A stretch of DNA of 64,000 nucleotides from positions 1-64,000 of the forward strand of contig DASZIG010000085.1 in the NCBI GenBank assembly GCA_035949375.1, written 5' to 3'. Shown in pieces: positions 34,962 through 42,247 of this stretch (position 1 is its first letter; each line of letters opens with the position of its first letter). A program made the translations under genes and the position numbers. Below the pieces are notes generated by a model that worked only from the letters and a program-made list of their open reading frames with translations, had not been told where the DNA came from and searched no databases. Origin of the DNA: Gp13-AA77 sp035949375 (GTDB taxonomy: Bacteria > Acidobacteriota > Terriglobia > UBA7540).

Positions 34962-35434
34962 TTTTCCGGGCGATCCACGATGGCGAACCGCACCGTGGCC
35001 TCGGCCACCAGACGCCCTTCCACCAATGCGCGTCCGTTCATGGTGCCAAAATGATTCTTGCGGCTTACCAGTTCCATTTCCAGGCGCAACTGGTCGCCGG
35101 GGATGACGGGCCGGCGGAACTTCGCGTTCTCGATGCCGGTAAAGTAGACCAGCTTGCGGTCGCGGTCGGGCAGGTTGTGAAAAGTCAGGATGCCGGCCAC
35201 CTGGGCCATGGCCTCGATAATGAGCACGCCCGGCATGACCGGCGCGCCCGGAAAATGGCCCTGAAAGAAGGGCTCGTTGATGGTTACGTTCTTGAGGCCC
35301 ACGATCCGCTTGTCAGCCTCGAGCTCCAGAATGCGGTCGACCAGCAGAAACGGATAACGATGAGGCAGGATCTTCAGGATATCGATGATGTTGAAGACCG
35401 CCGCCGGTCCAGTCTCGGGGTTTGCATCGGCCAA
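34958..35434 (-). CDS. fabZ: 3-hydroxyacyl-ACP dehydratase FabZ
   Basis: 158 residues, hot-dog fold. Dehydrates 3-hydroxyacyl-ACP in fatty-acid elongation. Catalytic block ILPHRYPFLLVDRILELE, NVTINEPFFQGHFPGAPVMPGVLIIEAMAQVAGIL with the active-site His and Glu, then VYFTGIENAKFRRPVIPGDQLRLEMEL. First gene of the leftward lipid A series; lpxA starts within its stop. lpxD, often upstream, is not here. The 435-bp gap upstream holds its promoter and that of the divergent hydrolase. Confidence 0.95.
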   Translation of the reverse strand: MADANPETGPAAVFNIIDILKILPHRYPFLLVDRILELEADKRIVGLKNVTINEPFFQGHFPGAPVMPGVLIIEAMAQVAGILTFHNLPDRDRKLVYFTGIENAKFRRPVIPGDQLRLEMELVSRKNHFGTMNGRALVEGRLVAEATVRFAIVDRPEK

Positions 35435-35869
35435 GATGTCAGATCTCCTTCAGCGCCGGGCGTCTTTGGCATGCTTGCCCGCCCCACCCGCCGCGCCGTC
35501 ATTATAGTCGAAAGGCCGAGCCCTCCCCAAGCGCCGCCAGACATGGTCCGCGACCGCTCAGCGCGTCCGCAACATGGTCCTTCGGTGTCTTTCGGTGTCT
35601 CTCGGGCCGGCGTTGGCAGAATGAACAAAAATTAATTTGCTTTCCCGTAGCCGGTAGGCCACCATCAAGGCCTCTGACCACTCAGTCGGGGCAGGCTTGC
35701 CGAGCCGTTGATGGAGTCTTTTCCCCCCTCTCGATTCCATTGGTGTCTGGCAGGCCTTCCCCACTCACACTTCGGGACAAAAAGCGCGAATTCCCCGCTC
35801 GTGGGCGGCGTCCGCCTGCATCCTCGTCGATTTTTTGGTAAACTCGCAAACTCTCTGTGGAGAGAATCT
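35435..35869. other. divergent intergenic region
   Basis: 435 bp between fabZ (leftward) and the CocE-type hydrolase gene (rightward), the likely site of both promoters. A short direct repeat TTTCGGTGTC/TTCGGTGTC is visible near 35579-35602. No gene or structured RNA is seen. Confidence 0.4.
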
Positions 35870-37687
35870 ATGCCCTGCCTCGGAAAGCCCCTACCGGTTG
35901 CAACCCTGTTCGCGGCCGCTCTCACTTTTACCTGTTCCGCCGGAGCGCCCCTGGCGCTAGCCGATGGACCCTACCCCGTTGTCGTCGAGCATAACGTGGA
36001 GGCCCGGATGCGGGATGGCGTCGTACTCCGGGCGGACGTCTACCGGCCCGATAAGGAAGGAAAATTCCCGGTGCTGCTCGAGCGCACGCCGTACAACAAA
36101 GGCGATGGCGAGAGCGGATTTGCGCGGCAGGCAGCGGCGCGCGGCTACGTGGCGGTGATCCAGGATGTGCGCGGCCGTTATAGCTCCGAGGGTGAGTGGT
36201 ACCCCTTCAAGCACGAGTCCGACGATGGCTTCGACACGGTGGAGTGGGCTGCGGCGCTGCCTTATTCGAACGGCAAGGTCGGCATGTTTGGAGGGTCCTA
36301 CGTGGGCGCCACGCAAATGCTGACTGCAATCACCCATCCGGCGCATCTCGCGGGGATATTCCCCGTGGTCACCGCCTCGAACTATCACGACGGCTGGACG
36401 TATCAGGGGGGCGCTTTCGAGCAGTGGTTCGATGAGTCGTGGACGTCTGGCCTCGCTCAAGACACGTTGAACCACAAGGTTCAGGCCGCCACCAATGCCC
36501 GCGAAGGGAATGCCCGGCTGCCGCTCACCACTTATCCGCTGTTCAACTTCGACGCCGCCCAAGCCACCAGCCTCGAGACCCTGGCGCCTTACTTTCTCGA
36601 TTGGCTCCGGCATCCGGGCTATGACGATTACTGGAAGCGGTGGTCGATTGAGGAGCATTATGCGGACATTCAGGTGCCGGCCTACGTTGTGGCGGCCTGG
36701 TATGACATCTTTCTTGGCGGCTCGCTCCGGAATTACCTGGGCATCATCTCGCACGGCGGGAACGAAGACGCGCGCACGAAGTCACGGCTGCGGGTGATGA
36801 TCGGCGGACATGCGGGCGATGGGCCCAAGATCGGTGATGTCGACTTCGGTAAACAGTCGGTGCTGGATGAGAACGGCAGGAAGCCGGGGTCAGGCGACTT
36901 GATGCTCGACTGGTACGACATCCTGTTCAAGGGTGAGGACAACAAGCTCGCGCATGAGAAGCCGGTTGAGCTTTTCGTCATGGGACCGAACGCTTGGCGT
37001 GAGGAGTCTGCCTGGCCACCCCCGGCGGCCCGGCCGACGATCTACTACCTGCACTCGGGTGGCCGCGCCAACTCTATGGCAGGCGACGGCACACTCAGCC
37101 CGTCGGCGTCCGGGCCGGACGCTGTGGATCGCTTCACGTACGATCCAGCGAACCCGGTGCCGACCGTCGGCGGACCCCTCTGCTGCGACGGCGGGCATCT
37201 GGCTCCGGGGGCCTTCGACCAGCGGAAGGTGGAATCGCGCCCGGACGTGCTGGTCTACACCACCCCGCCATTCGACCGCGACTACGAAGTCACGGGTCCG
37301 GTCACGCTGGACGTCTACGCCAGTTCCACCACCGTGGATACCGACTTTACGGCCAAGCTGGTGGACGTGGGTCCGGACGGCTTTGCGCGCAACCTGACCG
37401 AGGGCATCGTCCGGGCCCGCTACCGCGATTCGCAGGAGAGCCCGCAACCCCTGCGGCCGGGGAACGTCTATCGCTTCCACATTGACTTGTGGGCCACCAG
37501 CAACGTGTTTCTGGCCGGGCACAAACTGCGCCTGGAAGTCTCGAGCAGCAACTTCCCCCGCTTTGACCGCAATTTGAACACCGGGCAGGATGCCGGACAA
37601 TCCGCGAGCTTCGTCGCGACCACCAACGCGGTCTATCATGACCGGGCGCACCCATCCGCGCTCACCATCGATGTCGTGGAGCCGTGA
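35870..37687 (+). CDS. CocE/NonD-family alpha/beta hydrolase, exported
   Basis: 605 residues with a signal peptide (ATLFAAALTFTCSAGAPLALA). An X-Pro dipeptidyl-peptidase S15-type alpha/beta hydrolase domain contains LERTPYNKGDGESGFARQAAARGYVAVIQDVRGRYSSEGEWYPFKHESDDGFDTVEWAA, and nucleophile elbow GMFGGSYVGATQ gives the catalytic Ser. A C-terminal galactose-binding-like domain has YEVTGPVTLDVYASSTTVDTDFTAKLVDVGPDG. Members cleave esters, amides or acyl groups; substrate unknown. ATG 35870 with GGAG upstream; the open frame extends to 35708 but lacks support. Transcribed alone. Confidence 0.9.
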   Translation: MPCLGKPLPVATLFAAALTFTCSAGAPLALADGPYPVVVEHNVEARMRDGVVLRADVYRPDKEGKFPVLLERTPYNKGDGESGFARQAAARGYVAVIQDVRGRYSSEGEWYPFKHESDDGFDTVEWAAALPYSNGKVGMFGGSYVGATQMLTAITHPAHLAGIFPVVTASNYHDGWTYQGGAFEQWFDESWTSGLAQDTLNHKVQAATNAREGNARLPLTTYPLFNFDAAQATSLETLAPYFLDWLRHPGYDDYWKRWSIEEHYADIQVPAYVVAAWYDIFLGGSLRNYLGIISHGGNEDARTKSRLRVMIGGHAGDGPKIGDVDFGKQSVLDENGRKPGSGDLMLDWYDILFKGEDNKLAHEKPVELFVMGPNAWREESAWPPPAARPTIYYLHSGGRANSMAGDGTLSPSASGPDAVDRFTYDPANPVPTVGGPLCCDGGHLAPGAFDQRKVESRPDVLVYTTPPFDRDYEVTGPVTLDVYASSTTVDTDFTAKLVDVGPDGFARNLTEGIVRARYRDSQESPQPLRPGNVYRFHIDLWATSNVFLAGHKLRLEVSSSNFPRFDRNLNTGQDAGQSASFVATTNAVYHDRAHPSALTIDVVEP

Positions 37688-37887
37688 AACCGACGGTCAC
37701 GCTGGCATTCCCAGTGAGGACCGGCCCCTCATCGCAGTCGTGCACGAAGAACAAACACACCAACACAACGTTCACAGAGCTCACGGTCGATCGCCGCCCG
37801 GGGATCGAACGAAAAGATTGCACCCGTTGGGCGGGCGTTCCCGTACTGATAGATGAAGGGTCCGGCAGCACCGGTTGAGGCGATGGC

Positions 37888-38451
37888 GTGAAGGACCAGA
37901 CACGGGAATCGCAAAACGCCGCGCTCGCACGGGCAGCGGCCGGTGATACGGCGGCCTTCGAAGAGATTGTCCGCGCGCACCAGTCGATGGTGTTCAGTGT
38001 GGCCTGTCATTTTCTGCGCGATCCCGGGCGTGCCGAAGAGATCGCGCAGGAGGCTTTCCTGCGGCTGTACCAGAACCTGGATCGGATCGAGTCGCCGGAG
38101 CACATGGTTCAGTGGCTCAGGAAGGTGACGTGGCGCTGTGCCATCGACGAGTTGCGGCGGGCCGGCCGCGGCAAGGAGACCCCACTCGAGGATGTGGCGG
38201 AACCCGCAGCTCAGGAACGGCGAGGAGACGTGTTGCTGGAAGGACGGCTGTGGAAGCTGGTTGGGTCGCTTCCACCGCGCGCGCGGATGATGGTGATCCT
38301 GCGCTATCAGGAGGATCTGGATCTTGCGGAAATCGCCAAGACGATGGACGTGCCGCTGAATACAGTGAAGAGCGGCCTGGCGAGAGCGGTCGGCGTGCTG
38401 CGCCAGAAACTCAATCGGGTTCTCGGAGAGGTGAAATATGAAACCGCTTGA
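37888..38451 (+). CDS. ECF-type RNA polymerase sigma factor
   Basis: 187 residues. Sigma-2 region (about 22-90; FEEIVRAHQSMVFSVACHFLRDPGRAEEIAQEAFLRLYQNLDRI, then VQWLRKVTWRCAIDELRR) and sigma-4 region (about 125-180; SLPPRARMMVILRYQEDLDLAEIAKTMDVPLNTVKSGLARAV). GTG start with GAGG upstream. Its end overlaps the next gene by 14 bp; the four genes to 40070 form one operon. Likely controls an envelope response through the partner membrane protein. Confidence 0.93.
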   Translation: MKDQTRESQNAALARAAAGDTAAFEEIVRAHQSMVFSVACHFLRDPGRAEEIAQEAFLRLYQNLDRIESPEHMVQWLRKVTWRCAIDELRRAGRGKETPLEDVAEPAAQERRGDVLLEGRLWKLVGSLPPRARMMVILRYQEDLDLAEIAKTMDVPLNTVKSGLARAVGVLRQKLNRVLGEVKYETA

Positions 38452-38905
38452 AGATGAGCTTCGGAACGCTTTGAAGCGCCGCGAACCGCCCCCAGGCTTT
38501 TCTGGCCGGGTGATGGCCCGGGTGGAGCAACTGGCAGAGGATCGTGTGCGAATTGCGGCCAAGCCCGCCCCCCGGCGGGCGCCCTGGTTGCCTTCGTCAT
38601 GGTTCGGACGCCGGGTGTCCGTCAGCTTCGGCGCCGTGGCCGCTCTAGCCGCCGTCGTGCTGCTTGCGATCGGCGTGGCGGTGTGGCAGCAGCACCGGAT
38701 CGTGCAGGAGCGCAGGGAAGGTGAGGCGGCCCGCGCGCAGTTGATCGAGGCATTGCGGCTGACGAGCAGCAAGTTGAATCACGTGCGGACGAAAGTGCGG
38801 TCGGTAACCGACGATGGAGCGCTCGACCACGCGCCGAACCGGCACCGGTCAAGCTCGGAGTTCCCGTTCGACGGGCCGCAATCCGTGGCTTTGCCCGCAG
38901 CCTGA
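38438..38905 (+). CDS. membrane-anchored anti-sigma-like protein
   Basis: 155 residues: a cytoplasmic N-terminal part (EDELRNALKRREPPPGFSGRVMARVEQL), one membrane span (SFGAVAALAAVVLLAIGVAVW at about 63-83), and an outer coiled-coil-like tail. The PPPGF motif preceding a TM segment is usual for proteins cotranscribed with ECF factors in Acidobacteriota. No zinc motif (HxxxCxxC) is present. The 14-bp overlap with the sigma gene supports a regulatory pair. Anti-sigma activity is inferred. Confidence 0.72.
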   Translation: MKPLEDELRNALKRREPPPGFSGRVMARVEQLAEDRVRIAAKPAPRRAPWLPSSWFGRRVSVSFGAVAALAAVVLLAIGVAVWQQHRIVQERREGEAARAQLIEALRLTSSKLNHVRTKVRSVTDDGALDHAPNRHRSSSEFPFDGPQSVALPAA

Positions 38906-38974
38906 ACGGAGACGAGTCGCCGGAGAGTTTGCATGAAGGGCCGGAGTATCCCGGCCGCAGATGAGGAGCTGATT

Positions 38975-39568
38975 ATGAGACTGAAATTCGAGAGCATCGC
39001 AAAGATCCTGGCCGGCGCCAGCGTGATTGCGCTCTCGGCCGCTTTGCCGGCCCGGGGGCAGAATCCGAAGCTCGACCTGGGGAATCTGAGCAAGCTGGCG
39101 GACAAGGCTGACGAGGTGGTCGATGTGACGCTCGACGGCCCCACCCTCAAGTTTGCGGAGAAATTCATGCAGGATGATGACGACGAAAAAGATGACGCCG
39201 AGGCCCTTCGGATTATCAAGAACCTGACCGGCATCTACGTCAAGAGCTTTGAGTTCGACAAGGCTGACGCGTACTCCGATGCCGACGTGGATGCGGTTCG
39301 CGCGCAGCTTAAGGGACCAGGCTGGTCGAAGCTGGTGGACGTGCAGAGCAGGCGCGACCACGAGTTGGACGAGGTCTACATCATGACCGATCCCTCGGGC
39401 AAAAACCTGGGTCTGGCGGTGATCGCGGCCGAGAGGGAAGAGTTGACGGTGGTCAACATCGTGGGACCGATTGACGTGGACCACCTCGCCGACCTTCAGG
39501 GTAAGCTCGGCATTCCCGACGACCTGGACCTGAAGGATGGAAAGCATGGAGGCCACCATGCGCACTAG
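38975..39568 (+). CDS. DUF4252 domain exported protein
   Basis: 197 residues with a signal peptide (ILAGASVIALSAALPARG) and a DUF4252 domain (ALRIIKNLTGIYVKSFEFDKADAYSDADVDAVRAQLKGPGWSKLVDVQSR, then EVYIMTDPSGKNLGLAVIAAEREELTVVNIVGPI). It ends in a histidine-rich tail (HGGHHAH). ATG 38975 has GAGGAG upstream. DUF4252 proteins are commonly encoded with ECF sigma factors, as here; function unknown. The stop lies 10 bp inside the next gene. Confidence 0.85.
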   Translation: MRLKFESIAKILAGASVIALSAALPARGQNPKLDLGNLSKLADKADEVVDVTLDGPTLKFAEKFMQDDDDEKDDAEALRIIKNLTGIYVKSFEFDKADAYSDADVDAVRAQLKGPGWSKLVDVQSRRDHELDEVYIMTDPSGKNLGLAVIAAEREELTVVNIVGPIDVDHLADLQGKLGIPDDLDLKDGKHGGHHAH

Positions 39569-40070
39569 ATCCTCCCTGCTTGCGCTCGGCCTCATGGTGA
39601 CGCTTGGCGCGGCGGCCGCGCACGCCGGCGACCGCGAGTTTCACGAGATCGTGCAGCGACTCTCCGCCGCTTATCAGAAAAAGCCCATGCCGTTCATGGG
39701 CTTCGTATCCCTGGTGGGACGTTTCGCAGAGCCGGAGGGCGTAAGCGGCCTGAGGATCGCCATCTTCTCGGACGTCGATGCTTCCCGCCACCTGGATGCG
39801 GCCGGATTCGACGCGTTTGTGCAGGGGGTCGCCGGCGCGGATTATCACTCGCTGGTCCGGGTGCGATCAGGGCACGACTCTGATCAGACCTACATTTACG
39901 TGCGGGAGGCCAAGGGCGGTTACGAGATGCTGGTGGTGAATCTGGACCCGTCCGATGCGGTCGTGGTCAAGATGCACCTGAATCCCAAGGCCATGGAAGG
40001 GTGGATGGATAAGCCCGTCGATCACGGAAAGGACTTCGCCCACCAAAGCCACTTTGACGAGAGAGACTGA
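39558..40070 (+). CDS. DUF4252-like exported protein
   Basis: 170 residues, signal peptide (SSLLALGLMVTLGAAAAHA), then a short domain similar in layout to its neighbour (GLRIAIFSDVDASRHLDAAGFDAFVQGVAG, then ADYHSLVRVRSGHDSDQTYIYVREAKGGYEMLVVNLDPSDAVVVKMHL). Start ATG 39558 with GGAGG six bases upstream, overlapping the preceding gene by 11 bp. Probably a diverged paralogue of the DUF4252 gene; the operon ends here. Confidence 0.65.
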   Translation: MRTRSSLLALGLMVTLGAAAAHAGDREFHEIVQRLSAAYQKKPMPFMGFVSLVGRFAEPEGVSGLRIAIFSDVDASRHLDAAGFDAFVQGVAGADYHSLVRVRSGHDSDQTYIYVREAKGGYEMLVVNLDPSDAVVVKMHLNPKAMEGWMDKPVDHGKDFAHQSHFDERD

Positions 40071-40141
40071 CGGAGCGGGCCTGAATTGGACGGTGGACGC
40101 TGACTGATGAACCTTGAATTTCGAGTTCGGCGGGTCAAGCC

Positions 40142-40618
40142 TTAGTCGAACTCCCGACGCGGCGGAACCTGATCGGGCCCGACGCTGCCTGCCGTAATCT
40201 CGGCCCGAAAATAATTTTCACTCTTGATGGGCGCTCCAGCCAGGCGCCGTAACATGGCGAGTTGGCCGACGTGGGTGAGAGCGTCGGCAACCGGGCCCTG
40301 AAACAGATTCTCCGGCGGGGCGTTCAGCGGCGCCTCGGAGCCCAGGTAATTGTCGAACGTCTTTAAGGCGGCGAAAAATCGCTCCACCTCCTGCGGCCAC
40401 GGGAGCGGGACGGAGTTATGCCACTCCGGCTCGCCTTTTGCCAGCGCCACCGCCCAGTCCAGCAGGTCTCCGATGTGAGCCAGCAACTGCGCCGGCGTGC
40501 GCGCCCCCTCGCCCGCCCGGAAGTCCGCGAAGCGGTCCGGCGCGGCCCGCAAAGTCTTGCCTCCGCGATAAGCGAGCGTGGCCACCGTGTGGCGAAGAAG
40601 CTGACAGTTCGAGTCCAT
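40142..40618 (-). CDS. DinB-like four-helix bundle protein
   Basis: 158 residues of the DinB/DUF664 superfamily: TPAQLLAHIGDLLDWAVALAKGEPEW, then HVGQLAMLRRLAGAPIKSENYF. Two of the three metal-ligand histidines (AHI and THVG) are visible. Members can be thiol-dependent metalloenzymes (bacillithiol or mycothiol transferases) or of unknown role. It lies 29 bp downstream of the TIM-barrel gene on the same strand, possibly co-transcribed. Confidence 0.82.
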   Translation of the reverse strand: MDSNCQLLRHTVATLAYRGGKTLRAAPDRFADFRAGEGARTPAQLLAHIGDLLDWAVALAKGEPEWHNSVPLPWPQEVERFFAALKTFDNYLGSEAPLNAPPENLFQGPVADALTHVGQLAMLRRLAGAPIKSENYFRAEITAGSVGPDQVPPRREFD

Positions 40619-40647
40619 GCTTTAGTCTCGCGGTTCCGGAGCCCGCG

Positions 40648-41685
40648 CTAGTGCATTCGGCCCGGCAGATACATGCTGAGGAAGCGATGCGCCAGGATGA
40701 AGCCGTCTTTGCGCTCCTGCGGGAAATCCGGCTGATTCTCGGTGTTGGACTTGTCCCAGAACTCGTCTTCGTGCTCCACGGCAATTCCGCCGGCGAATCC
40801 GGCCTGCAGCAGGACGGTTATGAAAGCCGGCCAGTCGATCAGGCCCTGCCCGGGGATGCGGTATCGCCACCATCCTTTTCCGTGGATGCCGACCTGTTGA
40901 AGAACGGGCTTGGTGATCTCGGTGTCTTTGGCGTGCACGGCGTGGATGCGAGGCTGCATCTCCCAGGCGGCCCGTATGGGATCGATGTACTGGCGCACCA
41001 GGTGCGATGGATCGAATTCGAGGCCGAGGCGCGGGCTCGGCACTCGGGAGAACACCGCTTCCCAGGCCGCGGGGGTGGTGGCGAAGTTGGTCTCGGTAGG
41101 GTAATTCTCCCATCCCGTGTTCAGATCGAGCTTGTCGCAGACCGGCTGATACTGTTCGTTGAAAGCGTCGGCCAGCGCCTTGGCCTGATCCTCCATCGAG
41201 GCGCCGGCCATGCCGCCGCTGAAAGTGCCCACGAACTTGCAGCCCAGGCGATGCCCGAATTCGAGAGCGCGGATGAAGCGCGCCTGATTGTCACGGCGCT
41301 GGGCGGCGTCGCGCGCAATGTGGTTGTACCCCCACATGCACTCGATGCTGATGATCCGCACGCCGGCCTCGCGCGCTGTGGCCAGCACCTGGTCGATCTG
41401 GCTGTCACTGAGGTGTTCGGGGCCGAACGTATCGGTGACCGGAACCACCACGCCTTCGTATCCCGCGGAGGCCGCGAAGCGCAGCTTCTCCGCCGTATAC
41501 GGCGTGATGATGGAAAGCTTCGGATACTTCGTCGGCCCCGGAACGTCCGGTGCCGGAACGTCCGGTGCCGGGCTGGGCGCACTCAGGCCTGCGCCGAGCA
41601 CACCCGGCGCGTGCAACGCCGCCGAAACCCCCGCCGCTGAAACGCCCGCCGCCTTCAGGAATCGCCGCCTCTCCACCTTGGACAT
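40648..41685 (-). CDS. Tat-exported sugar isomerase/epimerase-like TIM barrel
   Basis: 345 residues. A Tat signal (ERRRFLKAAGVSAAGVSAALHAPGVLG) is followed by an AP-endonuclease-2-like (xylose isomerase) TIM barrel: YPKLSIITPYTAEKLRFAASAGYEGVVVP, VRIISIECMWGYNHIA, NTGWENYPTETNFATTPAAWEAVF, LGLEFDPSHLVRQYIDPIRA, IHAVHAKDTEI, WPAFITVLLQAGFAGGIAVEHEDEFW. The pattern of Glu/Asp/His metal ligands looks intact. ATG 41685 has GGAGGT upstream. Such exported epimerase-like proteins are frequent in Acidobacteriota and Planctomycetes; substrate unknown. Confidence 0.85.
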   Translation of the reverse strand: MSKVERRRFLKAAGVSAAGVSAALHAPGVLGAGLSAPSPAPDVPAPDVPGPTKYPKLSIITPYTAEKLRFAASAGYEGVVVPVTDTFGPEHLSDSQIDQVLATAREAGVRIISIECMWGYNHIARDAAQRRDNQARFIRALEFGHRLGCKFVGTFSGGMAGASMEDQAKALADAFNEQYQPVCDKLDLNTGWENYPTETNFATTPAAWEAVFSRVPSPRLGLEFDPSHLVRQYIDPIRAAWEMQPRIHAVHAKDTEITKPVLQQVGIHGKGWWRYRIPGQGLIDWPAFITVLLQAGFAGGIAVEHEDEFWDKSNTENQPDFPQERKDGFILAHRFLSMYLPGRMH

Positions 41686-42059
41686 CGTCTCACCTCCGGA
41701 AAAAATCCGAACCGGCAGCATAGACCAAAAGAGCGCAATTCGGAAGCACGTTTCCGCGTCGCGTCGCTTTCAAGACGGATCTCAGGTACGAAATTGACGC
41801 CGGCACCGAGGGAAGATTCTCGGAACTTGCATTGGGGATTGCACTCCAGGCGGCGGCGAGGTTAAGCTGTCTGCTCCTTCCGGGGGGAAGGCTTTGACCG
41901 TGACCCCGCATCAGCGAGGTCCGATGAAGCGTCTTACGACATCCTTCCGTGTTAGCGCCGTTCAGTCCGGCGCTGCACCAAAGCGCGCAGTTTGTGCGTT
42001 CCGCCTGAAGTCATACTGTCCGGTTTCATTTCCGTAATAGGCCGTCCCGACCAACTACC

Positions 42060-42159
42060 GAGGATTACAAGGCGCGTTAACGGCAGTCGCTGTAGTGGTG
42101 CCATCCCGGGCCGAACACCGGCGCTGCAGCTACAGCAGTCACTTCAATTTGTAATCCTC
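42060..42159. other. nested inverted repeat, possible structured RNA or MITE
   Basis: GAGGATTACAA (42060-42070) is perfectly complementary to TTGTAATCCTC (42149-42159). Inside it GCTGTAG (42089-42095) pairs with CTACAGC (42130-42136), and inside that GGTG (42097-42100) with CACC (42116-42119). The nested order means one long imperfect hairpin of 100 nt in the 560-bp gap between divergent genes. Confidence 0.55.
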
Positions 42160-42247
42160 ACTCAGATCAATTCGATGCCTTAAGGCATCCGGCCTTTCCA
42201 GATCCTGGCGCGTGGGGGCCTCGCCAACCTGAATCGAACGGAGTCAT

